From assembly GCA_013297675.1 (NCBI GenBank), contig JAAFHZ010000037.1, positions 1 through 35,408 of the forward strand: 35,408 bases of DNA, given 5' to 3'. The position numbers were made by a program, and so were the translations under genes. Under the pieces are notes generated by a model, which ran no database searches, was not told the DNA's origin, and was given only the letters and a program-made list of their open reading frames with translations. This DNA is from Synechococcales cyanobacterium bin59.metabat.ball.084 (GTDB lineage: Bacteria > Cyanobacteriota > Cyanobacteriia > Cyanobacteriales > Chamaesiphonaceae). Positions 24,259-33,294 of this stretch are shown piece by piece (positions within the stretch are counted from its first letter, which is position 1; every line of letters begins with the position of its first letter).

Positions 24259-26502
24259 ATGAAATTCTACTCAAAACTAATTCTTGTGCCCATGCTTGCA
24301 ACAGTAGGTAACGTCAATTCCGCCATGGCATCCCCCACCAACTCAGTTGCTGGGCTAGAAGCTGCCGCCACTCGGCTAGACCTCGCGTCTGTTGCAAATA
24401 GCGCCAAAATTCTGCAACCTGATGCTAATGCCACAGCACCAAAATTAGAAGATTCAGCTATTTTGGCGAAACGGAGCGTCAAGAAAAAGCCCCGGGTCAA
24501 TAAAGCGCCTGCGAAGCCACCAACTCGCCTGCCGGCTCCTACTGAGCAACCAGCAGATTCCACGCCCCCACCGGCTGAATCATCTTCAACCTCCAGTAAA
24601 CGGGTATTGGTGACGGCGATCGAGGTGCAGTCCACCACCGGCACGATTTCTCCCGAGCTGAAAACTCAGGTGCTAGGAGCAATTACCAGCAAGGTTGGCC
24701 AACCCACCACCAGCGAACAACTGCAACAGGATGTCAACGCCATTCAGGCTCTCGGCGCTTTCCAAGAAGTTCGCACCCAGCCCCAACAAAACTCTCAAGG
24801 AGTCAAACTCACCTATTTAGTCACGCCCTTTGGCAATGTCAACAAAGTGGTCATCAAAACACTGCCAGAAGGTACTTCTACGGTCTTGACCCAAGCTGAT
24901 ACCGATAAAATTTTTGGCAATGTCTATGGCCAAAGCTTAAATGCCGCTACCCTACAAGAAGACATCAAAGCCCTCAACGAGTTCTACAAAGATCAAGGCT
25001 ATGCCCTGGCACAAGTTGTAAAAGTCGAAAATATCGGTGCCGATGGAGTGCTGAACATTGTTGTGGCCGAAGGAATAATCGAAGATTTACAAGTGCGCTT
25101 TTTGAACAAAGAACGGAAGCCAGTAGATGATAAAGGCCAGCCGATTAAAGGTGCCACCCGCGAATTTATCATCACCCGAGAAATTGCTTCTCGGCCTGGT
25201 CAGGTTTTCAATAACAAAAAAATCCAACAAGATCTGCGCCGGATTTTTGCCCTGGGACTGTTTGAAGACCTCGCACTCACCCTGGCTCCAGGAACTACCG
25301 ATCCAGCCAAGGCCGTAGTACAAATCAATGTCATTGAACGAAAGAGCGGCTCCATTACTGCCGGGGGCGGGGTCAGTTCATCGAGCGGACTCTTTGGTTC
25401 GGTCAGTTATCAAGAGCAAAATTTGGGTGGCAATGGCCAAAAACTGGGCGGTGAAATCCAGATCGGTACCAGAGAAACCTTATTTGACATTAACTTAACT
25501 GATCCATGGATTGCCGGTGACCCCAATCGCACTTCTTACAACCTGAACGTGTTTCAGCGCAGTTCTAATTCGCTGATTTTTGATGGCGGAACGAATCCAG
25601 TGCGCCTGCCGGGCAGAATTACTACTACAACTGAAACGATCCCGGCAACTGAAGATAATGGTGTGGGTGATCCGCTTGTTACTGGAACAACTGTACCGCC
25701 TGGTACTGTAATTAATGGTGACACCCCCAGAGTGTTACGGAGCGGTGGCGGGATTACCTTTACTCGTCCCTTAGATGGTAATCCTTATTCTGATAGTCCC
25801 TGGCGGGCTTCCGCAGGCGTGCAATATCAGAAAGTCTCCATCCAAAATTCTAGCGGCAATGGTGCCGCCTTAGATGCGGCTGGTAGACAGTTGACCGCCA
25901 GTGGTACGAGCCAAGATGATTTATTACTATTGCAACTGGGTCTGAGCCAAGATTTGCGCAATAACTTTGCTGAGCCAACTCAGGGTTCGCTGCTCCGACT
26001 AGGCTTAGATCAAGCGGGACCAGTTGGCTCTGGCAGTATTTCTTTGACCCGAGTACGGGGCAGCTATACCCAGTACGTGCCCGTGAGCTTGGTGAACTTT
26101 GATAAGGGCGCTCAGGCACTGGTACTCAATGTCCAAGGCGGTACTATTTTGGGTAATGTGCCACCATACGAAGCCTTTAGTTTGGGCGGTACTACCTCGG
26201 TCAGAGGCTACGATGACGGTGCAGTGGGTTCTGGTAAGAGCTACTTGCAAGCCACCGCCGAATATCGCTTCCCGATCGCCTCAATTTTTGGTGGTACTAT
26301 CTTTGCCGACTACGGCACCGACTTAGGTACTGGCAACCAGGTAATTGGTGATCCTGCTGGAGTTCGGGGCAAGCCAGGTAATGGTTTTGGCTATGGAGCT
26401 GGCATTCGAGTCAACTCCCCACTGGGTGCGCTGCGCTTAGATTATGGATTTAACAGTCAAGGCAGTAGCCGTATTCAGTTTGGGATTGGCGAAAGATTCT
26501 AA
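24259..26502 (+). CDS. Omp85/BamA-family outer-membrane assembly protein
   Basis: A 747-residue outer-membrane protein that inserts beta-barrel proteins. A signal peptide (MKFYSKLILVPMLATVG up to NVNSAMA) and a Pro/Lys-rich linker (residues 75-112) precede three POTRA domains, from about residue 114 to 365 (RVLVTAIEVQ, GNVNKVVIKTL, GIIEDLQVRF). The barrel follows, with the loop-6 signature SVRGYDDG at residues 647-654 (VRGY at 648-651) and a C-terminal aromatic end (GIGERF). Three POTRAs rather than five are usual in cyanobacteria, as in chloroplast Toc75. The reverse gene overlaps the stop by 4 nt, so the two are convergent. Confidence 0.93.
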   Translation: MKFYSKLILVPMLATVGNVNSAMASPTNSVAGLEAAATRLDLASVANSAKILQPDANATAPKLEDSAILAKRSVKKKPRVNKAPAKPPTRLPAPTEQPADSTPPPAESSSTSSKRVLVTAIEVQSTTGTISPELKTQVLGAITSKVGQPTTSEQLQQDVNAIQALGAFQEVRTQPQQNSQGVKLTYLVTPFGNVNKVVIKTLPEGTSTVLTQADTDKIFGNVYGQSLNAATLQEDIKALNEFYKDQGYALAQVVKVENIGADGVLNIVVAEGIIEDLQVRFLNKERKPVDDKGQPIKGATREFIITREIASRPGQVFNNKKIQQDLRRIFALGLFEDLALTLAPGTTDPAKAVVQINVIERKSGSITAGGGVSSSSGLFGSVSYQEQNLGGNGQKLGGEIQIGTRETLFDINLTDPWIAGDPNRTSYNLNVFQRSSNSLIFDGGTNPVRLPGRITTTTETIPATEDNGVGDPLVTGTTVPPGTVINGDTPRVLRSGGGITFTRPLDGNPYSDSPWRASAGVQYQKVSIQNSSGNGAALDAAGRQLTASGTSQDDLLLLQLGLSQDLRNNFAEPTQGSLLRLGLDQAGPVGSGSISLTRVRGSYTQYVPVSLVNFDKGAQALVLNVQGGTILGNVPPYEAFSLGGTTSVRGYDDGAVGSGKSYLQATAEYRFPIASIFGGTIFADYGTDLGTGNQVIGDPAGVRGKPGNGFGYGAGIRVNSPLGALRLDYGFNSQGSSRIQFGIGERF

Positions 26503-27716
26503 TTTTTTGGATCATCAGCAGCAAAATCTCCTTTCTCACCGATCGGAGATTTTGCTAACTTGCTGGCATCGTTACTAGTTTTTGGCTCACTTTCTTCTAG
26601 AGGGTGAGCTATTTGCATTTGGCCTTTTTGTTGTCTGGCCGCAGCATTCCGCCACTTCACAGTAAAAGTCAACAGTGCCACTACTCCGATCGCCACCGTC
26701 CCGATCGCCATTGAGCTAGCCCCCTGCATTTGCATGGCCACCATATCGGCAGCCAGGGTAACTCCCCATAAAATAATTGCCGAATGTCCTTGAGATAATC
26801 CCCAAGACATCAAACCATGGTGCAGGTGATCTTTGCCCGGGGTACTCAGCGGGTTTTTACCAGCCATCACCCGCCGCACAATTACCTGAGTAGTGTCTAC
26901 GACCGGCACCAATAAAAACATGGCCGTCGGTACCAGTGAAAAAATAGTAGTAACTTTTACACTGCCCAAAATACTAGTAGCCGCCAAAACATAGCCCAAA
27001 AAATAGGCTCCGGCATCGCCCATAATAATCCGCGAGGGATGGTAATTGTGGCGCAGAAACCCCAGAGATGAACCAGAAACCGCCGACAAAATGAGGGTAG
27101 CAGCCGCCCGATCTCTAAACTGCGCTGAAGCTGCTAACAAACTCATCCCCGTAATAAAGCTAATACCCCCCGCCAAGCCATCCATGCCATCCATTAAGTT
27201 CACAGCATTGGTGATGCCCACAATCCAAAACACGGTAGCCAAAACCGAGAGGGTGCCATCGATCGGAGTGCCCAAAGTAACTTTGATGGTAATGCCCACC
27301 ACCACCAGCAACAGCGAAACCAAAATCTGTACCACCAGCCGAAATAGCGGTGGCAGGCCAAACTGATCGTCAATAAACCCTACCAACACCAAAATCGAAG
27401 CCCCCAGCAAAATTGCCAGGATTTGCACCAACACGTCATCCCATACCATTGGACTAAGGCAGGCCGCCAAAATCAGGGCGGCAATTACCCCCGCATAAAT
27501 AGCCAACCCCCCGGCATTGGGCAATGGTTCACGATTCAAACGGCGCTGGTTGGGTTGATCTGCCCAGCCTACTTTTATGGAAAAAGAGCGCAGTTTGGGA
27601 ATAAACCGATGCGTTACGCCCCATCCCAAAATAAAAGTCAAAACCACCGACAGCCAACCAGTCCCACGGGGATCACTGATGCCGATCGATCTCATGTAGT
27701 CAAAGATAATATCCAT
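26499..27716 (-). CDS. Undecaprenyl-phosphate GlcNAc-1-phosphate transferase (WecA/MraY superfamily)
   Basis: A 405-residue integral membrane transferase that loads a sugar phosphate onto undecaprenyl phosphate, the first step of many cell-surface polysaccharides. The ATG at 27716 follows zur's stop by 4 nt; the open frame runs to 27848 but overlaps zur. It shows NLMDGMDGLAGG (metal-binding Asp pair), then RIIMGDAGAYFLGYVL, and the cytoplasmic HLHHGLMSWGLS, typical of the WecA/TagO branch; MraY has no HHG of this form. About ten membrane helices are expected. The C-terminal 40 or so residues after the last helix are charged and variable. It is probably co-transcribed with zur. Which polymer it serves is unknown. 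Confidence 0.88.
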   Translation of the reverse strand: MDIIFDYMRSIGISDPRGTGWLSVVLTFILGWGVTHRFIPKLRSFSIKVGWADQPNQRRLNREPLPNAGGLAIYAGVIAALILAACLSPMVWDDVLVQILAILLGASILVLVGFIDDQFGLPPLFRLVVQILVSLLLVVVGITIKVTLGTPIDGTLSVLATVFWIVGITNAVNLMDGMDGLAGGISFITGMSLLAASAQFRDRAAATLILSAVSGSSLGFLRHNYHPSRIIMGDAGAYFLGYVLAATSILGSVKVTTIFSLVPTAMFLLVPVVDTTQVIVRRVMAGKNPLSTPGKDHLHHGLMSWGLSQGHSAIILWGVTLAADMVAMQMQGASSMAIGTVAIGVVALLTFTVKWRNAAARQQKGQMQIAHPLEESEPKTSNDASKLAKSPIGEKGDFAADDPKN

Positions 27717-27720
27717 GTTG

Positions 27721-28200
27721 CTAGTGATTTTCGGGTAGAGATACTGCGTGATCTGGCAAGTTATCAGGATAGTGATCTGGGCAATGAGGGGCAGGCTGAC
27801 CTTCAGCATCAGCCGGATGCTGGAGAGCGCAGTTTTTACAGACTCCAAAAAATTCTAAGGTGTGATAATAAATCCGAAATTGGTGATTGGCCTGAAATTC
27901 GGCTTCTAGTTGATGTACCGGACATTCCAAAATCGGAATAGATTCTTGGCAGTGCAAACAGGTTAAATGGTGGCGGTCTTCATGCACCGAGCCATACAGA
28001 GATTCGCCACTAGCCAAAGTACGCACCTGTACCACCCCCGCTAACTTCAGAGCGTCAAGGGCGCGGTAGACCGTGGCCAAGCCTACGCCCTGACTGCGAT
28101 TACGCAATTCTACATAAATGTCTTGCGCCGATACCGATCGCTGCATTTGTTTTAAAAGTTGCAGAATGCGGTCTTGGCTGCGGGTAAGTACCACTTTCAT
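27721..28200 (-). CDS. zur: Zinc-uptake regulator (FurB/Zur, Fur family)
   Basis: A 159-residue Zn-sensing Fur-family repressor. It matches the cyanobacterial FurB/Zur form: TRSQDRILQLLKQMQRSVSA, then LATVYRALDALKLAGVVQVR (winged helix), LASGESLYGSVHEDRHHLTC (metal-site HH and first Cys), CLHCQESIPILECPVHQLEA and the C-terminal EFFGVCKNC. Two CxxC pairs are present for structural zinc. The tail after CKNC is unusually long (about 33 residues, His/Asp/Pro rich). FurA and PerR have different N-termini. It is divergent from purS and precedes the WecA-like gene. Typical targets are znuABC and CobW-type GTPases; one such gene begins at 35231. Confidence 0.88.
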   Translation of the reverse strand: MKVVLTRSQDRILQLLKQMQRSVSAQDIYVELRNRSQGVGLATVYRALDALKLAGVVQVRTLASGESLYGSVHEDRHHLTCLHCQESIPILECPVHQLEAEFQANHQFRIYYHTLEFFGVCKNCALQHPADAEGQPAPHCPDHYPDNLPDHAVSLPENH

Positions 28201-28378
28201 GAGCAGCGAATGCTGGGAGCTAAAGATTTACGGCTAGTTTGCAGCCATGGCGTTATATTATCAGAAAGCCGACTTCAAACCCTGTGCTTCGCAGCCGGGA
28301 ATAAGCCCTTTTTTTCTAGTCAGAAGAGTGTTAAATGGGTCTTGATGGCGGGTTTTTATCTCCAGAATTTTACCAAAT

Positions 28379-28645
28379 ATGGCTCAAACTTATCAGGCTC
28401 GAATTTATGTTACTCTGCGCCCTTCGGTGTTAGACCCTGCTGGAGCAGCGGTGCAGGCGGGCATTAAACAAATGGGCTTTGCCGGAATTAGCGATGTGCG
28501 CATTGGCAAGTATGTAGAGATGTCGGTGGTGGCGATCGATCAAGCCACGGCTACTACTGAACTAGATAAAATTTGCGGCCAGTTGTTGGCCAACCCGGTA
28601 ATTGAAAACTATCGCATAGAGCTGCTAGCTCCTGTTGGGGTCTAG
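28379..28645 (+). CDS. purS: FGAM synthase small subunit
   Basis: PurS is the 80-90 residue scaffold of the three-part FGAM synthase (PurLQS), which passes ammonia between PurQ and PurL. It matches in size (88 residues) and in YQARIYVTLRPSVLDPAGAA, GIKQMGFAGISDVRIGKYVE and the closing block IENYRIELL. The gene overlaps purQ by one base or ends 2 nt before its ATG, consistent with coupling. purL is not in the window. Confidence 0.92.
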   Translation: MAQTYQARIYVTLRPSVLDPAGAAVQAGIKQMGFAGISDVRIGKYVEMSVVAIDQATATTELDKICGQLLANPVIENYRIELLAPVGV

Positions 28646-28647
28646 TG

Positions 28648-29322
28648 ATGAAAAGTGTCAAGTTTGGGGTAGTGGTTTTTCCGGGTTCTAACTGCGATCG
28701 AGATGTGGCCTATGTGACTCGGGATGTGCTGCAAATGCCCACTAGGATGGTATGGCACCAAGAAACCAACATTGATGATCTAGATGTGGTGGTGCTGCCC
28801 GGAGGCTTTAGCTATGGCGATTATCTACGCTGTGGGGCGATTGCCCGGTTTTCGCCGATTGTCCAGGCAATTGTAGATCATGCGGCTAAGGGTAAATATG
28901 TGTTGGGCATCTGTAACGGCTTTCAGGTATTAACCGAGATTGGTTTGCTGCCGGGAGCTTTGGTGCGTAACCGCGATTTGCATTTTATTTGCGATCGAGT
29001 GCCACTCACAATCAATCAAAGCATGGCACCTTGGACTAGCAGCTATCTTGAAAGTAAAATTACTCTGCCGATCGCCCATGGGGAGGGCTGCTATTTTGCA
29101 GAGGCTGATACTTTGGCTAAGCTAGCAGACAAACAGCAGGTGCTATTTAAGTATGCAGGCGAAAATCCCAATGGGTCTTTGCAGTCGATCGCCGGTATTT
29201 GTAATGACCAGAAAAACGTATTGGGCATGATGCCTCATCCAGAAAGGGCTGCCGACCCAACATTGGGCAGCACAGATGGCCTGGGGATTTTTCACAGCTT
29301 GGTCACAGCCTGCGCCAGTTAA
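28648..29322 (+). CDS. purQ: FGAM synthase glutaminase subunit
   Basis: PurQ hydrolyses glutamine to feed ammonia to PurL in FGAM synthesis. This is a triad class I glutaminase of about 224 residues. Cys89 is the nucleophile in LGICNGFQVLTEIGLL, and MPHPERAADP holds the His and Glu. The N-terminal block KFGVVVFPGSNCDRD is typical. The ATG at 28648 is used; the GTG at 28645 would add one residue and overlap the purS stop. A strong bidirectional hairpin follows the gene, so purSQ is a two-gene transcript. Confidence 0.95.
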   Translation: MKSVKFGVVVFPGSNCDRDVAYVTRDVLQMPTRMVWHQETNIDDLDVVVLPGGFSYGDYLRCGAIARFSPIVQAIVDHAAKGKYVLGICNGFQVLTEIGLLPGALVRNRDLHFICDRVPLTINQSMAPWTSSYLESKITLPIAHGEGCYFAEADTLAKLADKQQVLFKYAGENPNGSLQSIAGICNDQKNVLGMMPHPERAADPTLGSTDGLGIFHSLVTACAS

Positions 29323-29334
29323 GCTGCCCTAAAG

Positions 29335-29377
29335 ACACAAAAAAGAGCCGAGATATTTCTCTGGCTCTTTTTTGTGT
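29335..29377. terminator. Bidirectional terminator between purQ and the convergent exported-protein gene
   Basis: A 15-bp perfect palindrome (ACACAAAAAAGAGCC, 29335-29349, with GGCTCTTTTTTGTGT, 29363-29377). The A tract on one side and T tract on the other give a usable terminator for both strands. Confidence 0.9.
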
Positions 29378-29388
29378 TTAGCTAGATA

Positions 29389-30075
29389 TTAGCCGCGACC
29401 GCGAGGCTTAGTTCTAGGTTTGCGTTGCTCAGGAGCAAAAGGTTGATCAGGTGTAACTGGAGCAGTAGGTGCAATTGCACAACTACAACCATTAGCACCA
29501 CCAGCAATGATAACGAAGTCATTAAAGTCGTCATCATTTCTGGCAGCTCCAGTAACTTGCCTACCGACAGCTTGGTCATCCCAGTTGATTTTGACTCCTT
29601 GAGAACCTAAGCCCTCAAAGCCTTTATCAAATTTAGTCTGCTGGCGATTATTGGGGTTTTTCAGATCATTGGAGAACACCAAAGAAGCGACCCGACCACT
29701 GCCAGTTCTGGACTCTAGATAGAGAGTGTAGGGAGTGTTCGCTTTGAAGGTAAAGGTGTTTTTGGGTTGACTGACAGCATTGCCGGGAGTACCCAAAAAG
29801 TCGGTTGCTTTGTTGACAGCACGTTCGTTACTGTCAGAAGGCTTGTCTTCTTTAATCAGAGGAGTTTTTTCACCACTGTTTAAATCCATTACACCGAAGG
29901 TTGCCAAGAAAGAGCCATGAGATTCTAAGAACTCAAAGTCGATCGCGGTATCAGTGTCAAAGGTAATTGCATTACTGCCAAACTCATCGGCGGCGAAGGC
30001 TGCGGGGGCGGCCAAACCTAGAAGAGCAGCACCGGCGAAGCCAGCACCCAAAATAGATAGAAATTTGTTTGCCAT
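29389..30075 (-). CDS. Exported DUF4114-like protein
   Basis: A 228-residue protein with a signal peptide of about 29 residues (MANKFLSILGAGFAGAALLG, cleavage likely after AFA). The body is a beta-rich domain (DFEFLESHGSFLATFGV, NTFTFKANTPYTLYLESRTG) ending in NWDDQAVGRQVTGAARNDDD followed by FNDFVIIAG, a pattern seen near the end of DUF4114-type secreted domains. A GCSCA motif follows, then a Pro-rich tail ending in basic RKPRTKPRGRG. The function is unknown; the acidic DDDFND segment could bind calcium. It is the last of three closely spaced genes for exported proteins (33 nt from the next) and converges on purQ at a shared terminator. Confidence 0.75.
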   Translation of the reverse strand: MANKFLSILGAGFAGAALLGLAAPAAFAADEFGSNAITFDTDTAIDFEFLESHGSFLATFGVMDLNSGEKTPLIKEDKPSDSNERAVNKATDFLGTPGNAVSQPKNTFTFKANTPYTLYLESRTGSGRVASLVFSNDLKNPNNRQQTKFDKGFEGLGSQGVKINWDDQAVGRQVTGAARNDDDFNDFVIIAGGANGCSCAIAPTAPVTPDQPFAPEQRKPRTKPRGRG

Positions 30076-30108
30076 TGTTTTAGTTGTTTCAGGGTTTAGA
30101 GAGTGATA

Positions 30109-30600
30109 CTACCAAGTAGGGCCGACTTGAGCGCCAGATGTAGCAGCGCCTAATTTGTCCGGACCAGGATTCTTCACTGATTCTAAGAAAGCAGCCGCGT
30201 CAGCTTGCGCTTTCGCTAAGTTTGCTTCTAATTGAGCACGCTCTTGTGCTCCACCATCACCGGCTGGCTTGGCACAATTACATTCCTGACTACCACGTGC
30301 AAAGTATCTAGGGCCAGAAGGACCAGCAGGTGGTGGAGTAAAAGAATTCAAGGCATTTTGAGCCGCAGCTAACTGCTGTTGCAAAGACTGCGCTTGACCA
30401 AGGGTATTGGAATTAAACCCGGCACTGCCAGCAGAACCAGAAAAACCCTGCCCAGGAGTGGAACTATTAGAGTTGTTAAAACCCGAAAAGTTCGAGTTAT
30501 TGGTGCCTGTAGCGTTAGAGTTGTTAAATTGGGCGGAAGCTGGAGCAGCGAAGCAAGCGGCAGCCAGCACAGCAGCGGCGAGGCTATCACGTAATTTCAT
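30109..30600 (-). CDS. Exported Asn/Ser/Gly-rich protein
   Basis: A 163-residue protein that I do not recognise. A signal peptide (MKLRDSLAAAVLAAACFAAP, cleaved near ASA) is followed by an Asn/Ser/Gly-rich stretch (GTNNSNFSGFNNSNSS), a helical Gln/Ala segment (LGQAQSLQQQLAAAQNALNS), a Pro/Gly region, and GSQECNCAKPAGDGG. That is a CxCA motif like the one in the downstream protein. The C-terminus is another Ala-rich helix. A ribosome site AGGA sits about 9 nt upstream. It is the middle gene of the exported trio, 33 nt from both neighbours. Confidence 0.65.
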   Translation of the reverse strand: MKLRDSLAAAVLAAACFAAPASAQFNNSNATGTNNSNFSGFNNSNSSTPGQGFSGSAGSAGFNSNTLGQAQSLQQQLAAAQNALNSFTPPPAGPSGPRYFARGSQECNCAKPAGDGGAQERAQLEANLAKAQADAAAFLESVKNPGPDKLGAATSGAQVGPTW

Positions 30601-30633
30601 AATTTGTTTTCCTGAGAATTATAATTTGTCAAC

Positions 30634-31851
30634 CTAGAACTTAAAGGCAGTTCCAACACCCAGCACAAACCGCGCACTTTGATTATTGACACCAGATATA
30701 TCACGGAATGCTGGAGTAATAACTAGCGGAAAGCCATCAAAAGAGAACGAAAGACCAGCAGCCAAGTCTTGGCCAGTCCATTCCACAATTGCACTAACGG
30801 GCTTAGCTAAACGGAGAGCCGCCGAACCGAAAACATTTACACCCCCAGCATTTAAGTTGGTGCTAGTTGTGGTGCTAGACAAGAACTGTCCACCTCCGAC
30901 ACCTGCCGAGAGAGAAATTCTACTGAGGAAACTCTCAAGTTCTTCGGTGGTACGGAGCACTTGAGTGGCAACTGCATAGTAAGAGTTGCGGGGAAAGTCG
31001 CTGGCAGTGCCAGTGTTACCGAAAGTAACGTTGGCGAAACGATTCCAGCCCACGGCCACAGCACTATCCCCAAAACGCTTGTGTAGCTTGGCATTAAAAC
31101 CGCCGCTACCAAATCCTTGGCTAGTACCAAAACTATTAATAGTGTATGAAAGCTCTAAGCCCACGGCATCGTTAGCATCAAATAGACCCACTCCAACGCC
31201 TAGCTCACCATCGGACTGTGATGTACCACGAGTACGAAACTGATAGCTACCAGACAAGAAACCTACGCCACCATCAGCACCAAAGCCGACTGGGTTATTG
31301 ATGCTCAACGCTGGAGATATACTAAACCCTTGAGAGTTAGGTGCAGCTACTGGGAACTTTTGACTGTTCAGCTCTCCGAGTTGTCTGTCTAAATCAGCCG
31401 TAGTTTGAGAATTCTGAGACAATAGATTAGTATTTTCTGCTTTAGCTGGCTGCAACTGAGTGCTAGCTGGGGCAGATTTAAGAGCAGTTGGCTGTTTAGC
31501 TTTTTTCTTGTTGGTTGGTCTTCCTGCTAATTTAGTAGTAGCAAAAGGATTATCAAGGTTATCTACAGCTACTGGCTCAGAGAAAGTTACCGACTCTAAG
31601 GGTGCTACTGGCTGGCTAACAGTGCCAAAAGGATCTGCTGCGGCTATTTTTTGGGCAGGAGCAAAGCTTTCTGCACTAGCAAAAGGATCTGATAAGTTAG
31701 CACTGTTGTCTGCCAAACCATTTGCCTTGCTGTCAGCCAGATTAGTGGATGGATCGGCAACTACGTCGAAATTGCCTGCTGCCTGACTGGGCATTTCTGC
31801 AACTATGGGCAAAAAGCAAGCTAGGCTTACCGACCACAATAATCGTTTCAT
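30634..31851 (-). CDS. Outer-membrane beta-barrel protein
   Basis: A 405-residue protein with a signal peptide (MKRLLWSVSLACFLPIVAEM, cleaved near SQA), a low-complexity linker (residues 27-175: Ala/Asn/Lys/Pro-rich, with DPFA and DNPFAT repeats) and a C-terminal barrel of alternating strands from about residue 185 (VGFLSGSYQFRTRGT, LGVGVGLFDANDAVGLELSY, NSFGTSQGFGSG), ending in a typical aromatic end FVLGVGTAFKF. The ribosome site GGGAG is about 9 nt before the ATG. It is first of three genes for exported proteins, so it may be the outer-membrane partner of the other two. No known substrate family is recognised. Confidence 0.78.
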   Translation of the reverse strand: MKRLLWSVSLACFLPIVAEMPSQAAGNFDVVADPSTNLADSKANGLADNSANLSDPFASAESFAPAQKIAAADPFGTVSQPVAPLESVTFSEPVAVDNLDNPFATTKLAGRPTNKKKAKQPTALKSAPASTQLQPAKAENTNLLSQNSQTTADLDRQLGELNSQKFPVAAPNSQGFSISPALSINNPVGFGADGGVGFLSGSYQFRTRGTSQSDGELGVGVGLFDANDAVGLELSYTINSFGTSQGFGSGGFNAKLHKRFGDSAVAVGWNRFANVTFGNTGTASDFPRNSYYAVATQVLRTTEELESFLSRISLSAGVGGGQFLSSTTTSTNLNAGGVNVFGSAALRLAKPVSAIVEWTGQDLAAGLSFSFDGFPLVITPAFRDISGVNNQSARFVLGVGTAFKF

Positions 31852-32184
31852 ACTTGAATACTCCCTGTTTTGAGGAACCTAATCGATTTGAACTGTGTAA
31901 TCTAATTCATATATAAGCCCATACCAACCATAATACTTATGCTTCAAGTTACGAAGATTTGTAGTACTATCAGGTATGCCAACATATAAATTTTTACAAG
32001 CGAAAATTATTGGCTCATTATATTGTTTGTGAAGGTTTAAATCAATAGTTTTAACAAAAATTGTTAAGACTTATAGATTTTGACCGCGAGTTGAACTAAC
32101 TATGTACACAGTGCTGCCGACTTATGCTTTCCTATTTTTGTTCCATTAGTTGCCAGGAAGGACTAAAAATATTTGCTGGACATT
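31852..32184. other. Intergenic region with divergent promoters
   Basis: AT-rich gap between the barrel gene (minus strand) and the metallophosphoesterase gene (plus). It must hold both promoters. TATTAT and TATATA stretches at about 31905-31945 could serve the minus strand, but no convincing -35/-10 pair was found. No RNA gene, repeat or coding frame is recognised. Confidence 0.5.
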
Positions 32185-33132
32185 ATGACAAAATCTTCAC
32201 AGAGTAAATCGATGATTCATGAGACATCATCTGTTGATAATTCACTGCCCAGCCTACCGATCCAGATCGCGATTGTGGGTGATATTCATGGCGAATGGAG
32301 CGATCTAGATAACAATTTGTTATGTCAACTAGATCTAGATTTGGTGTTGTTTGTCGGCGACTTGGGCAACGAAGATGTGGCCGTGGCTAACCACATAGCC
32401 CAGTTAGAACTGCCCAAAGCAGTGATTTTGGGCAATCATGATGCCTGGTTTACAGCCAGTCCTTGGGGACAAAGCAAATGCCCTTACGATCGAACAATCG
32501 AAGATCGAGTACAGCAGCAATTAGATGTGTTAGGAATTCACCACGTGGGCTACGGTCAGCTAGATTTCCCGGAGTTGAATTTGAGTGTGGTGGGCAGCAG
32601 ACCTTTTAGCTGGGGAGGCCGAGATTGGCGTAATAAGGACTTTTATCAACAGCGGTTTGGAGTGAGTGGCTTTCCAGAGTCGATCGAGCGAATTACCAGC
32701 GCAGCCGCTCAGACCTCTACCGATCGACTAATTTTTATCGGCCACAATGGGCCCACTGGCTTGGGCGATCAACCAGAAGACATCTGTGGCCGCGATTGGG
32801 AAACTACCGGCGGCGACTATGGCGATCCAGACTTTGCGGCGGCTTTGACGGCAGTAAAAAATACCGGCAAAAGTATCCCTTTGGTCGCTTTTGGTCACAT
32901 GCACCATCGGCTCCGCCACACTCAGGAGCGACTGCGCACGGCTTATCGGCAAGTAAATGATACTTTGTATCTAAATGCGGCGCGTTGTCCTCGGCTGGTG
33001 GAAACGGCAGGCCAAGCTTTACGGAATTTTTCGGTGGTAACTTTGCGGGGCGATCGGGCGATCGGAGCCGGTTTGATTTGGGTGGATACAGCAGGACAGG
33101 TTTGCAGTGAAGAGCCATATTTGTTGTGCTAA
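32185..33132 (+). CDS. TIGR04168-type metallophosphoesterase
   Basis: A 315-residue calcineurin-like phosphoesterase of the cyanobacterial/plant TIGR04168 type. Metal-binding motifs occur in order: VGDIHGEWSDL, FVGDLGNED, LGNHDAWF, FIGHNGPTGLG and FGHMHHRLRH, the complete set for a two-metal centre. The ATG at 32185 is used; a TTG at 32173 would add four residues and neither has a strong ribosome site. Residues 1-25 (SSQSKSMIHETSSVDN) are poorly conserved. The substrate is unknown. Only 16 nt separate its stop from tRNA-Ser. Confidence 0.88.
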   Translation: MTKSSQSKSMIHETSSVDNSLPSLPIQIAIVGDIHGEWSDLDNNLLCQLDLDLVLFVGDLGNEDVAVANHIAQLELPKAVILGNHDAWFTASPWGQSKCPYDRTIEDRVQQQLDVLGIHHVGYGQLDFPELNLSVVGSRPFSWGGRDWRNKDFYQQRFGVSGFPESIERITSAAAQTSTDRLIFIGHNGPTGLGDQPEDICGRDWETTGGDYGDPDFAAALTAVKNTGKSIPLVAFGHMHHRLRHTQERLRTAYRQVNDTLYLNAARCPRLVETAGQALRNFSVVTLRGDRAIGAGLIWVDTAGQVCSEEPYLLC

Positions 33133-33148
33133 AATAGACATCCAATCT

Positions 33149-33233
33149 GGAGAGGTGGCAGAGTGGTCGATTGCGTCCGACTTGAAATCGGATGAAGTGA
33201 AAGCTTCCGAGAGTTCGAATCTCTCCTTCTCCG
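33149..33233 (+). tRNA. tRNA-Ser (anticodon UGA)
   Basis: A type II tRNA of 85 nt with a long variable arm. The acceptor stem is GGAGAGG with CTTCTCC, with one G-T wobble. The anticodon loop is CTTGAAA, reading UCA/UCN. The T arm is GAGAG-TTCGAAT-CTCTC. No 3' CCA is encoded. A strong hairpin follows at 33239. Confidence 0.95.
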
Positions 33234-33238
33234 TGTTA

Positions 33239-33284
33239 CAAAAAGAATGGTGGCTGAGATTTTTCTCAGCCACCATTCTTTTTG
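33239..33284. terminator. Bidirectional terminator between tRNA-Ser and cysS
   Basis: A perfect 20-bp palindrome (33239-33258 with 33265-33284; outer bases CAAAAAG and CTTTTTG) with a six-base T-rich loop and T/A tracts at both sides. It serves the tRNA on the plus strand and the convergent cysS on the minus strand. Confidence 0.93.
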
Positions 33285-33294
33285 TGCATACTAC

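Noticed and set aside
27423-27941. 172-codon plus-strand frame across the zur/WecA-like junction
   Set aside because: Antisense to two well-supported genes, with no homology.
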